Assembly (NCBI RefSeq): GCF_937884665.1
Contig: NZ_CAKZYF010000191.1
Span: forward strand, 1 to 64,000
Direction of reading: 5' to 3'
Source: an uncultured Allomuricauda sp.
GTDB taxonomy: Bacteria > Bacteroidota > Bacteroidia > Flavobacteriales > Flavobacteriaceae
Length of the DNA: 64,000 nucleotides
Part shown: one piece after another, positions 16,983-27,300 of the stretch
How positions within the stretch are numbered: the stretch's first letter is position 1
Layout of the letters: every line of letters starts with the position of its first letter
The notes under the pieces: generated by a model
What the model saw: the letters and a program-made list of their open reading frames with translations, nothing else
Told to the model about the DNA's origin: nothing
Database searches by the model: none
Made by a program: the position numbers and the translations under genes

Positions 16983-17831
16983 ATGAAAACCATATTAAAA
17001 CTTATTCCAATAGTCGGTATCGTACTGTCCGGCGCCTGTACAGATGTCGTCGATGTCGAAGTTCAAGATGGGCCCATTCGCTTAGTGGTGGAAGCTTCTT
17101 TGGATTGGGAGAAAGGTACTCCTGGAAACATTCAGCGTATTCGCTTAAGGAACTCTACCCCTTTTTTTGATACCAACACCACGACAGATGTGGTCGGCGC
17201 TTCGGTGATCGTAACGAACAATTCAAGCAACGAGGAATTTGTCTTCGAAGATCAAAACAATGGGGAATACCTGACCACAAGTTTTGAGCCAGTTTTGGGC
17301 CAATCCTATACACTTCAAATTGAGCATGAGGGTGAGACCTACCGTGCCACGGAGACCATGACCCCAGTTACCGAAATCACACGTGTTTTCCAAGACCGTA
17401 TCGATGGTTTTGATGACGAAGAATTGGAAGTGCATGTGGTGTTCACCGACCCTGTGGAGGAAGGTAACAATTATCTTTTCAGATTTGAGCGCCGTGGCGA
17501 TTTATTACCGGATTTGGAAGTGGCCGAAGATGAATTCATCAATGGTAACGAGATTGACTGGTGGTATGAAATTGAAGAAGACGAGGATCAAAATATCTTC
17601 CCATTTATGCCCGGAGACGTTGTCGATATAGAAATGTATGGCATTTCACGGGATTATTATGACTACATCAAAATCCTTATCTCTCAATTAGGGGGTGTAG
17701 GGCTTTTTGAAGCCACTCCTGTTGCTGTAAGAGGAAATTGTATTAACGAAACAAACCCGGAAAACTATGCCTTTGGGTATTTCAGGTTAACCGAAGTGGA
17801 CAAAACCAGTTACACGTTTGTTGAAGATTGA
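16983..17831 (+). CDS. DUF4249 lipoprotein, partner of the TonB receptor
   Basis: A 282-residue lipoprotein (LSGAC, Cys19) of the DUF4249 family, with characteristic segments such as IRLVVEASLDWEKGTP, VVGASVIVTNNSSNEEFVFE and LGQSYTLQIEHEGETYRATE. The mature protein is acidic. Members nearly always lie immediately downstream of a TonB-dependent receptor of the kind seen here, 3 bp upstream in this case. It may act as a surface lid or substrate-binding subunit, by analogy with SusD-like proteins, but that is inference. It shares promoter P3. Confidence 0.88.
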   Translation: MKTILKLIPIVGIVLSGACTDVVDVEVQDGPIRLVVEASLDWEKGTPGNIQRIRLRNSTPFFDTNTTTDVVGASVIVTNNSSNEEFVFEDQNNGEYLTTSFEPVLGQSYTLQIEHEGETYRATETMTPVTEITRVFQDRIDGFDDEELEVHVVFTDPVEEGNNYLFRFERRGDLLPDLEVAEDEFINGNEIDWWYEIEEDEDQNIFPFMPGDVVDIEMYGISRDYYDYIKILISQLGGVGLFEATPVAVRGNCINETNPENYAFGYFRLTEVDKTSYTFVED

Positions 17832-17898
17832 TTTAGGTTGGTTTTTTGCTTGGAAAATGTCGGGTTCCTTTGGGGCTCGGCATTTTTATGAGCTACAT

Positions 17899-17928
17899 GC
17901 AACCCTTAAAACCAATTCTTGTCTTTAA
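17899..17928 (+). promoter_or_regulatory. ECF sigma promoter P4 (small secreted protein)
   Basis: GCAACC at 17899-17904, 16-nt spacer, GTCTTTAA at 17921-17928. Both boxes are identical to P1 and P2. The ATG at 17953 lies 24 nt downstream, the same distance as at P1, which favours it over the ATG at 17941. Confidence 0.8.
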
Positions 17929-17952
17929 TAAAAATTATAAATGTTCGAGATA

Positions 17953-18393
17953 ATGAGAAAATTAATTCTATCAACAGTTTTAGGGATAAGTTTTGTTTTG
18001 AGCTTATCTGCACAAGAATATAAGGTAGTAACCAGTGTGGAATCAATAGTGCCAAATGGACTAGGAAGGTCTAGAATCATCAATGCACTTGATGACAAAG
18101 ATTACAAAGAGTACACAAGTGTTCAAACGGAAACGGACAATACTCGTAATAAGTCCAGTCGAAAAGAGATCCGTGTTAAAGATTTCGAGGAAACCAAATT
18201 GCTCAACTTTTTCAATATTGGCGGGATTCGTTTCCAAAATATTGCCGCAAATGATGCCTTACTCAGCTCTATGATCAACAATATGATAGAAAATGGCTGG
18301 GAATTGGCTTTTGTTACCTCTGCCGTTGAAAGTGACAGTGGGAAAGGTGATGGAAAAGGCATATTTATAACCCGCTATATTTTTAAGAAATAG
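17953..18393 (+). CDS. Small secreted protein with DUF4177-like C-terminal motif
   Basis: A 146-residue protein starting at ATG 17953, with a signal peptide (KLILSTVLGISFVLSLSAQ, about 1-20). The C-terminal third (LLSSMINNMIENGWELAFVT then ITRYIFKK) resembles the small DUF4177-type module in which a helix is followed by GWEL and a strand. The rest is charged and not recognised. The upstream in-frame ATG at 17941 was not chosen because the predicted transcript would start almost on it. The gene has its own ECF-type promoter (17899-17928), so it is the fourth predicted unit of the regulon. Strong terminator 18421-18457 follows. Confidence 0.78.
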   Translation: MRKLILSTVLGISFVLSLSAQEYKVVTSVESIVPNGLGRSRIINALDDKDYKEYTSVQTETDNTRNKSSRKEIRVKDFEETKLLNFFNIGGIRFQNIAANDALLSSMINNMIENGWELAFVTSAVESDSGKGDGKGIFITRYIFKK

Positions 18394-18420
18394 TATCTAA
18401 ACTTAGATGTAGGGTTTTAA

Positions 18421-18457
18421 AAAAAGTCCGATGACTAAAAGTATCATCGGACTTTTT
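18421..18457. terminator. Bidirectional rho-independent terminator
   Basis: A perfect 14-bp stem: AAAAAGTCCGATGA (18421-18434) and TCATCGGACTTTTT (18444-18457), with a 9-nt loop and T runs on both strands. It lies between the convergent genes ending at 18393 and 18478 and probably ends both transcripts. Confidence 0.93.
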
Positions 18458-18477
18458 ATTGGAATTTGCCCCTAGAA

Positions 18478-20427
18478 TCACTCCAATTTCAATATGATAA
18501 ATTCTGAACGTCTGTTCACATCATGTTCTTCATTTGAGCATTTCACTCCATTGCTACATCCATTGAGCAGTTGTTTTTCTCCGTAGCCAATAGCGCTCTC
18601 TATACGGTTTTCCTCGATACCCTGGGAAATGATATAATCGGCTGTGGATTTCGCTCTTTTATCAGAAAGGGTTTCATTATAGCGGTCGCTTCCTCTAGAG
18701 TCGGTATGCGCCTCTATCTTGATTATCATTTTAGGGTATTCCTTCATGACCTCAACAATCTTATCCAATTCCTGTGCCGCATCTGGACGGATATCCGCTT
18801 TGTTCAAATCGAAATAGATATTGTCAATTTTGATTTTTAAAATTCCATTTTCATTGACAATCAACTTGTTGAGCTCCTTTTCTATTTGCATGGGTACCGT
18901 GTTCACATACTCTTTTTCAGAAGTCGTATTGAACGTTTTTTCATTGGGAAGGAAACCCTCTTTGCCTATCTTGATAATATATCCGATTTCGCATTCCAGA
19001 GTGATTTCAAAATCAAAAGCACCATAAGGGTCCGTTGTTGTTGTACCTAAAGAAGTCCCTTTTGTATTAAAAAGTTCCACTTTGGTATCGACCACAGGTT
19101 GTGCATTGGATTTGCGCACGACACTTCCTTTTACAGTTTGGGTACAGATTTCTTCCAAACGCTGAAAAGAGTAGATATCATCATCCCCTTTTCCCCCTTT
19201 ACGGTTAGAGGAAAAATACCCGCGATTGGACGCCTCACGAATTATAAAACCAAAATCATCTCGGTTGCTATTTATAGGGTGTCCCAGATTTTTGGGATTT
19301 CCGAAGGTACCGTCCTTAAGCTCAATCTCAAAAACATCCAAACCGCCCAAACCTAAATGACCGTCCGAGGCAAAATAGATTTTCTCCTCAGTAACAAAAG
19401 GGAACATTTCCCTACCGCTGGTATTCACAGTTGGACCTAAGTTTTTAGGTTCTGAATACTTGCCATCATTATCGATTTCAACCACAAAAATGTCTGTACC
19501 CCCAATACTACCGGGCATATCTGAAACAAAGAACAAAAAATGTCCATCGGGACTTAACGCAGGTTGTCCCACGGAGTAAGTCTCGCTGTTAAAGGGTACT
19601 TCTTCGGCCTCTGTCCATTCACCGCCCCTGAGTTCAGAACAGTACATTTTAAGGTGATTGGTTCCTTCACTATCACGTCCCAAAGCTTGGTCCGTATAAT
19701 TGTTCCTTGTAAAATACATGACATTTCCTTCGGGTATAAAACTGGCTGCTGCTTCGTGATATCGTGTATTCAAAATCTCGGAGAACGGGGTTATTTCCAC
19801 CAAATCGGAGCCCAAGTCGGTGGTATCCGCCATAAAAAAGTCCAGATAAGGTTGTCGGTTCCATTCATAGACCCTGGTTTCAAATTTTAAAGAATCCCTG
19901 CTGGAGGCATAGACAATTTTGTCTTTGTAATAAGCGGGTCCAAAATCGGCCACAGGGGTATTTATTGCCAAATTTGAAATGTAGAACTGTGGTTGTCCGT
20001 TGAGCAACTCATCCAATTTTTCATCATTATCCTTCAACTGTTCCACTGTAAATTTGGAAGTATCCAATTTCTTGGTGTAAATCTTCATGATGGCTTTGGC
20101 CAGTCTGTAATTGCCAACGCCCTTTAAGGCATGCACATACCGAAATGCATATTCTGGTTCCAACACATTCTCGTATTTTGAGAAGAGCAAGCCGTACCAT
20201 TTGACGGCATTTTCCATATCGGTATTAAAATAGTAGGCATCACCAAGACGTTCCAGTACATGCTGGGAGTCATCCCCTTTATTCACCAGACTCTCATATT
20301 GTTTCGCCGCTCTTATGTACAAAAGATTATTAAAATTGGTATCGGCATCATTATACTTCAATTGGGCCTGCGTTGTAAAAACAACTCCCAACAAAAGAAT
20401 GATTGAACGGATTTGTATTTTTTTCAT
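18478..20427 (-). CDS. OmpA-family protein with TPR-like and PD40 repeats
   Basis: A 649-residue outer-membrane protein starting at ATG 20427. It has a signal peptide (about 1-21, ending TQAQ), a TPR-like N-terminal part (25-150), a six-bladed PD40/WD40-like propeller region (about 170-410, with SPDGHFLFFVSDMPGSIGGT and DDIYSFQ-type blades), a CarboxypepD_reg-like module (about 427-510) and an OmpA C-terminal peptidoglycan-binding domain (about 534-645: IYFDLNKADIRPDAA, IEAHTDSRGSDRYNETLSDK). This matches PorE-like/SprE-region proteins found beside PorP/SprF genes. It begins 1 bp after the PorP/SprF stop, so adhesin, PorP and OmpA form one operon, perhaps anchoring the secreted adhesin to the cell wall. 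Confidence 0.9.
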   Translation of the reverse strand: MKKIQIRSIILLLGVVFTTQAQLKYNDADTNFNNLLYIRAAKQYESLVNKGDDSQHVLERLGDAYYFNTDMENAVKWYGLLFSKYENVLEPEYAFRYVHALKGVGNYRLAKAIMKIYTKKLDTSKFTVEQLKDNDEKLDELLNGQPQFYISNLAINTPVADFGPAYYKDKIVYASSRDSLKFETRVYEWNRQPYLDFFMADTTDLGSDLVEITPFSEILNTRYHEAAASFIPEGNVMYFTRNNYTDQALGRDSEGTNHLKMYCSELRGGEWTEAEEVPFNSETYSVGQPALSPDGHFLFFVSDMPGSIGGTDIFVVEIDNDGKYSEPKNLGPTVNTSGREMFPFVTEEKIYFASDGHLGLGGLDVFEIELKDGTFGNPKNLGHPINSNRDDFGFIIREASNRGYFSSNRKGGKGDDDIYSFQRLEEICTQTVKGSVVRKSNAQPVVDTKVELFNTKGTSLGTTTTDPYGAFDFEITLECEIGYIIKIGKEGFLPNEKTFNTTSEKEYVNTVPMQIEKELNKLIVNENGILKIKIDNIYFDLNKADIRPDAAQELDKIVEVMKEYPKMIIKIEAHTDSRGSDRYNETLSDKRAKSTADYIISQGIEENRIESAIGYGEKQLLNGCSNGVKCSNEEHDVNRRSEFIILKLE

Positions 20428-20428
20428 T

Positions 20429-21349
20429 TTAATAAAATCTTGGTGATTTAAGTCTTTTTTCCACGGTTTTGAATTCGTATCGTAGAAACACCTCATGTGT
20501 ACCACTTGTAAAATCAGTAAGATCTGAAGTGGTTAAATCATAGGCATATCCCAAACTCAAATCTGGGGATATCTGTACTCCTAATAAGGCTGAAAATGAG
20601 TCATCCCATCGATAAGCTATCCCTAAATTAAAGGTTTCCCGAATTAATGCATTTGCAGAGATATCGGCAATTACGGGCGCACCGGGAACCCATTTTACAA
20701 AAAATGCGGGTTTGAACTTTACATCCGGAGTTATATCAACAATCTTTCCCCCGATCAAAAAATAATGTAAACGTTCTGTTGCGATTTCCTGTTCCTGTCC
20801 ATCGTAATGGTCCTCTGAAAAAAAGTTGGGAACGGCCAAGCCCAGATAACTGGATTCCGTATGATAATAGACACCTGCCCCAACCGTCGGAAAAAACTTG
20901 TTCTCAATATTGTTTTGAAAGGCCACATCCGGATTTTGAAATGTGCCTTCATTAAAATCTACATTGAACAAACGGCCGCCAGCTTTCAGCCCAAAAGACA
21001 GACGCCTGTTGCTTTCATCCAATTTTAAGGTATATGAAAAATTTCCATCTACAAAAAACTCGGATGCTGGACCCAGAGCATCGTGGGAAAGTACCAGACC
21101 TAAGCCCACATTGTTTCCCATTGGTCCATCCACTGCCATCACCTGGGTGGTTGGCGCCCCGTTGATGCCTACCCACTGGGACCGATGCATCACTAAAGCG
21201 GTGAGATGGCCCCTGGAACCTGCGTAGGCAGGATTTACACTTAGCGTATTGTACATATATTGGGTAAACTGTGGGTCTTGTTGAGCCCATCCAACCAATG
21301 TGTTGAGCCATAAAAACCCAAAACATAACTGTTGCAGTTGTTTTTTCAT
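20429..21349 (-). CDS. PorP/SprF family outer-membrane protein
   Basis: A 306-residue protein starting at ATG 21349, with signal peptide (QLCFGFLWLNTLVGWAQ) and classic family motifs (QDPQFTQYMYNTLSVNPAYA, GSRGHLTALVMHRSQWVG, INGAPTTQVMAVDGPM, GNNVGLGLVLSHD, GIAYRWDDSFSALLGVQ, LSLGYAYDLTT and SGTHEVFLRYEF at the end). The frame is open further upstream to 21430, but that would place the start inside the adhesin gene and hide the signal peptide. It stands between a giant T9SS type B adhesin and an OmpA/PD40 protein, so it is probably the dedicated secretion or attachment partner of that adhesin. Confidence 0.93.
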   Translation of the reverse strand: MKKQLQQLCFGFLWLNTLVGWAQQDPQFTQYMYNTLSVNPAYAGSRGHLTALVMHRSQWVGINGAPTTQVMAVDGPMGNNVGLGLVLSHDALGPASEFFVDGNFSYTLKLDESNRRLSFGLKAGGRLFNVDFNEGTFQNPDVAFQNNIENKFFPTVGAGVYYHTESSYLGLAVPNFFSEDHYDGQEQEIATERLHYFLIGGKIVDITPDVKFKPAFFVKWVPGAPVIADISANALIRETFNLGIAYRWDDSFSALLGVQISPDLSLGYAYDLTTSDLTDFTSGTHEVFLRYEFKTVEKRLKSPRFY

Positions 21350-21386
21350 ATGAGCTATTTTTTTGAATCTCTGCATGCTCCCATTA

Positions 21387-24300
21387 TTATCTGTTGATAT
21401 ATAGCCAATCGGTTCGTGGTTCTGACCCATTTCCTAGATCAAGGACGTAATAGTAGGTGCCCACGGGCAATAATTCCCCTTTATTAATGGTTGCCCGGCC
21501 GCTTGACGTTCCGTCCCAATCGTTAGTATAACCACGTTGTTCGAATACCAAATTGCCCCATCGGTTATACACTTTAAGCACATTACTTGGATATCTGGAA
21601 ATACAGTCTATGGTGAACGTTTCGTTTACGCCATCCCCGTTGGGTGAAAACTCGTTATACACGTTCAAACAAGAAGGTTCCACAAAAGCTTGGTCACTAT
21701 TGTTGGCATCATTGGTATCCAATTGGTCTACGAATGCCAAGCTGGCCGTATTGAGATAGTTGTTTACATCCAACACTTCAACAATCAACATCAAACTTGT
21801 CGAACCTAAAGCTTCCAGAGTTTCAATTTCCCAGAATCCTGAAAGTTGATCATAGCTACCTGTATCTGCTTGTGAGCTTACCAAACGATACCCGGACGGT
21901 ACTATTTCTTCAATACCGATGTTCGTCGCTTCCAGAGCACCTTCGTTGGACACGCTAATCGTGAATACCACCTCATCTCCTATCTGTGGTGTTTCATTGT
22001 TCACCGTTTTGGCAACGGCGATATCAACGGTCTGAGGTGTGACAAAAGCTGTAGCTTCATCATCATCCGCAATACCGTCCCCTAAATCGTCTTGATTTAG
22101 ACCCACACTTGAATCACTATCAGGATCAGCAAAGGCACTTGTCGTAATCTCGGCAACATTTACATATTCATCCGTATTTCCGGTCGGCGCATTTACAATT
22201 ACAAGAATGTTCAGCGTTTCTGTACTTCCATTAAGAATCGTTCCGTTAATGGACCACAAACCGGTCTGCTCATTGTAAACTCCAGCAGTTGCCGCATGAG
22301 ATTGATATGTGTATCCCTGAGGAATCAAATCCATGACGGATACTCCTGTTGCATCATTAGGACCTTGGTTTTCGAGATTTAAGGAAAATTCTACAATATC
22401 CCCTACGTTTGGACTAGCGTTATCAACAGTTTTGGTAAGAGATAAATCTGCCAATCCGGCCGGGATGGGCATCACGGTGGCTTGGTCATCTTCGGAATCT
22501 AAATTATTATCCGGAGTTGAATCGGGATCAAAGGTATCCACAGAAATCAGTTCTGCGGTATTCGCATAGCTCCCTCCTGGAAGAACGGTGACCGTAATTT
22601 CTAGGGTTTCCGAGTTTCCATTCGATAAACTGTTGATGGCCCAAGCCCCGGTCACAGGGTTATAAACTCCTACGGAAGGGTTTGCGGAAACAAAACCATA
22701 CCCCGAAGCCAGCATATCTTCGATAACGAGATTGGTGGCCTCATTGGGACCTGCATTGGCAGCGGTTATGGTAAATATAATTTCATCCCCAACCGAAGGT
22801 GCCATAGTATTGACTTCTTTGTTTATTGAAACATCAGCCAATATTCTAGGGGTAGTGGATTGTTCATCTTGATCATCTTCGGACAATATGTTGTTTCCAG
22901 GTGTGGAATCCGGATCTTGCTCTATTGATGAGATAATTTCTGCCACGTTGGTATAGTCCCCCGTCGGATTTACTTCTACCGTAATGTTCAAAACACTGGA
23001 AGAACCGCTCGGTAAGGTTCCTACGTTCCATAGTCCGGTAGCTTGAGAGTAACTACCCCCTGAATTGTCCGACACATACGTGTATCCGGATGGCAATGCA
23101 TCAGAGACTACAATTCCTGTTGCATCACTAGGACCTTCATTGGTAATCGTTAGTGAAAATGTTATAGTGTCCAGTACGTTCGGAAACTCGTTATCCACCG
23201 TTTTCTGAAGCATCAAATCTGCTGAAGGAAGAGGCGTGGTCCCTGCACTATCCTGGTCATTCTCTGTAACCGTATTGTTGTTGGGTGTGCTATTGGGGTC
23301 GAGGTTACTGGAAGAAAATACCTCGGTTACGTTAAAGTAATCCCCCGATGGATTGACCCTTGCCACCAAATTTAGTGTTTCAGTAGTTCCGTTGGGGATA
23401 ACTCCGTTTAACTCCCAAATACCCGTGGTAGGGTTATAGACTCCCGCTGTTCTGTTATTGGAAACATAGGTATATCCTGAAGGTAATAGATCGAGAACTT
23501 CCACTCCGGTAACATCACTTGGACCGGTATTGGAAATACTGATATTGAAAATCACATCTTCGCCCACAAATGGGGTCAGTACGTCCACTGATTTTCTAAG
23601 AATTAAGTCTGAAACCAAGACCGGAACGGGTTCTATGGTCTGTTGGTCATCTTCTGTATCATCGTTGTTCGCTGGTTCAGAATCAATATCCCTTTCGGCT
23701 AAATCCGTGAGTTCGGCTATGTTCGTGTATTCCCCATTGGCCAAAACATTTGCCGTGATAACAAGGGTTTCAGTAGCGCCATTTGCCAAATTTCCAACAG
23801 TCCATGAACCGTTTAAGGGCTCGTAAACGCCGACGCTGGGATTGTCACTTACATACGCATATCCAGAAGCCAGAAAATCGGTAACCACAATATTCGTAGC
23901 GTCACTTGGACCATCATTGGTCACTGTAACGGTAAAAACAATAGGTTCACCAACGTTTGGTGTTAGGTCATCCGCAGTTTTGGTTACAGAAATATCGACT
24001 AGGGATACCGGGGTCACTTCAACTTGATCCTGGTCATCTTCGGCCAAAATTGCATTGTTGGGGGCGGAATCTATGTCAACCTCATTGTGCTGTGTTATTT
24101 CTGCAACATTTGTATACGTTCCGGTAGTGTTTACCAGGGCGGTAATATTTAAAACTGCATTACCACCACTTGCCAATGTCCCGATGTCCCAAATACCAGT
24201 TCCATCGTCATACGCAATACCCGCATCATCAGATTGGTATGTAAATCCGGATGGCAACAAATCCGTGACCTGTATATCGGTTGCTTCGCTTGGACCTGCA

Positions 24301-27300
24301 TTGCTCACCGTAAGTGTAAAGACTACATTAGAGTTTACTCCCGGGGCTGGATTGTCAACAGTTTTGCTAAGAGAGACGTCAATGATCTCTACCGGTGTAA
24401 TGGTCACACCGTCTTGGTCATCCTCTAGTCCTATATTGTTGTTGGGGGTGGAGTTGGTATCAAAAGCATCGGATGCGGTAATCTGCGCCACGTTGGTGTA
24501 ATCGCCCGTGGGATTTACCAGCACATCGATGACCAAGGTTTCCGTGGTTCCTGAATCCAAGGTACCTACTTGCCAAATCCCGGTTCCTTGATCGTATGTG
24601 CCCTTGGTTGCACTGTATAGTACAAAGTCAAAACCGTCAGGGAGCAAATCAACTACCTCTACATTGGTAGCATCATCTGGTCCCGCATTGCTCACCGTAA
24701 TTTCAAAACTGATTTCTTCCGCTACATTGGGTGTAAGGTCGTTATCCACTACTATTTTGGAAAGCGATAAGTTGGCTTGTTCCGGAGCTGCAGTTATAGC
24801 GTCTTCATCGTCTTCACTTTGGTCTCCGTCGTCATTGTTAGGTGTACTATCCAAATCAAATTGGTCCGAAAGAGTGACCTGGGCAAGGTGAGTAAACTCA
24901 TCAGCAGCCCCGGTCGGAGCCAGAACAGTAGCCTGAAAAGTCAGTGTTTCGGTGTTTGATCCCACAGGAACACTCAAACCTGACCATGAAACCGTGTTTG
25001 TAGCAAAGCTGAACGAACCGCTATCACTTATCGCGGTAATAGTTCCATATCCCGGAGGCACTACATTGGCAATTGAAAGCCCCGTAGCGTCTACAGCCCC
25101 TAAATTGCTAATATCTAGAGTGAAAGTAACAACATCCCCCACATCGGGATTTATAGCATTTGCTGTAATTTCGAGTTCAATATCCACTATTTGGGGTATA
25201 ACCTCGAAGAAATCTTCATCTTCCTCATCTTGGTCACCATCGTCATTCCCTGGTGTGCTGTCCGGATCAAATTGGTCCACAGCAGCCAATTCGGCGACAT
25301 TCAGGTATTCATCGGTAGCCCCTGTTGGTGCATTTACAGTCACTTCATAAGAAACTGTAGTATTCCCTACGGGCAAGGAAGCAATATTCCAAGTAATGAA
25401 TGTACCGGCTATAGCAGAACCTCCATCGTTCACTGTACCTAGGGTATACCCAATAGGAACAATATCTTCAAGAACAATATTAGTAGCGGTATTGGGTCCA
25501 GCATTGGTTACCGTAAGCTCAAACACCACGGTATCACCCACGTTCGGCGTGGCACTAGATGTAGCACTTATGGATTTGCTCAAACTCAAATCCGAGGCAT
25601 TAGGTGTAACGGATTCTGTGTCTCTATCATCACCCACACCATCATTTGGCGTACTATTTGAATCGTATTGGTCAGATGCGGTGACTTGGGCCGTATTATC
25701 ATACTCCCCGACTGTTCCGGTAGGAGCATTCACGATAGCCCTATAGGTCAAGGTCGTTCCCGTCAAAGGTATACTAGCCAAATCCCATAGAATTGTGGCA
25801 CCCCCAAAATTATATATACCGCCATTTGATACACTTCCAGATACAATGGTATAACCGGCAGGGATAACATCTTCAACGGATACGTTGGTGGCTATATCCG
25901 GTCCTGCGTTATTAATTTGGACCGTAAATGTGATTTCCTCATTTACTTCAGGGTTGGTTTCGTTTACGGATTTGTCCAAAGACAGGTTGGCTTGTTGTGG
26001 TGTAAGAGTTAGGGTGATTTCATCATCATCTGGCACGGTATCACCTAAATCATCTACCCCAGGACCCGATGTAGGGTCGCTGTCGGAATCTGGTTGATCG
26101 CTTGCCGTGATTTGTGCGCTGTTTACATATTCTCCTGCTGTGCCAGTTGGAGCGTTTACGGTAGCTTGGTATGTCAATGCCACATTTCCGCCGGCAGGCA
26201 CAAACAATCCTGACCATGCGGCTGTATTTGCAGTAAGTGTTCCTCCAGCGTTCACCGAAATCAAGGTAAAACCTGCAGGCAGTACGTCTTCAACAGCTAC
26301 TCCCGAGGCATTGCTTGGCCCATCATTAGAAACAATCAATTCAAAGGTCACAGTGTCCCCCACATTGGGCGCAATAGAGCCCCCTATAACATTTTTTGCG
26401 ATACTCAAGTCCACGATTTCAGTCAATCCGGTTGTAATTGCATCTTCGTCATCTTCACTTTGATCGCCGTCATCATTGTTAGGTATACTATCGCTATCAA
26501 ATTGATCTGCCGCAGTGACTTCGATAACTTGGGTATATTCTCCCGGAGAGCCTGTTGGTGCCTGTACTGTTGCCTGAAATGTTACTGTATTTGTGTTGTT
26601 CCCTTGTGGCACGGTAAGTCCATTCCAAGTAATGATTCCCGTTACAGAATCGAAGGAGCCTCCAGAGAGCCCAGTTACATTTCCATAACCCTGCGGAACG
26701 AGGTTCTCCAAATTTACGCCGGTGGCATCAATGGTCCCTAAATTGCTTAAGTTGATTGTAAAAGTTACTATATCGCCCACGCTAGGAGCTGTATCACTTG
26801 CTGAAATAGCGACCTCTAAATCAATAACATCTGGTGTGGTAATAGTAAAGCTCGACTCATCATCTTCGCTTTGATCTCCATCATCGTTGTTAGGTTCGCT
26901 GTCGGAATCCTGTTGGTCCAAAGCTGTAATTTGGGCCGTGTTTTCATATTCTCCGCTTGCCCCAGTTGGCGCATTTACGGTGACTTCATAAGACAGTGTT
27001 ATACTGTTTCCAGCAGATAGCGAAGCAATGTTCCAACTAATTGTGTTTCCCGATAAAGTACCTCCATTGTTAATGGTCCCTAAGGTAAATCCTGAAGGAA
27101 CAACATCTTCCACCGATACGTTCGTCGCGTTCTGTGGGCCGCTGTTGGTTACTTCAAGTTCAAAGACCACGGTGTCCGACACATCCGGTGTTGCGCTAGA
27201 AGCAGCACTTACTCCTTTTGACAGACTTAAGTCTGATGTATTCACAGTGACTTCAAAAGTATCTTGATCGTCCTCTGCGGCAAGTCCGTTGTTTGGCGTC

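Noticed and set aside
20428-20505. Longer reading of the OmpA gene starting at 20505
   Set aside because: It would run 77 bp into the PorP/SprF gene and hide a good signal peptide at 20427.
21350-21430. Longer reading of the PorP/SprF gene starting at 21430
   Set aside because: It overlaps the adhesin end and lacks the signal peptide at its start.
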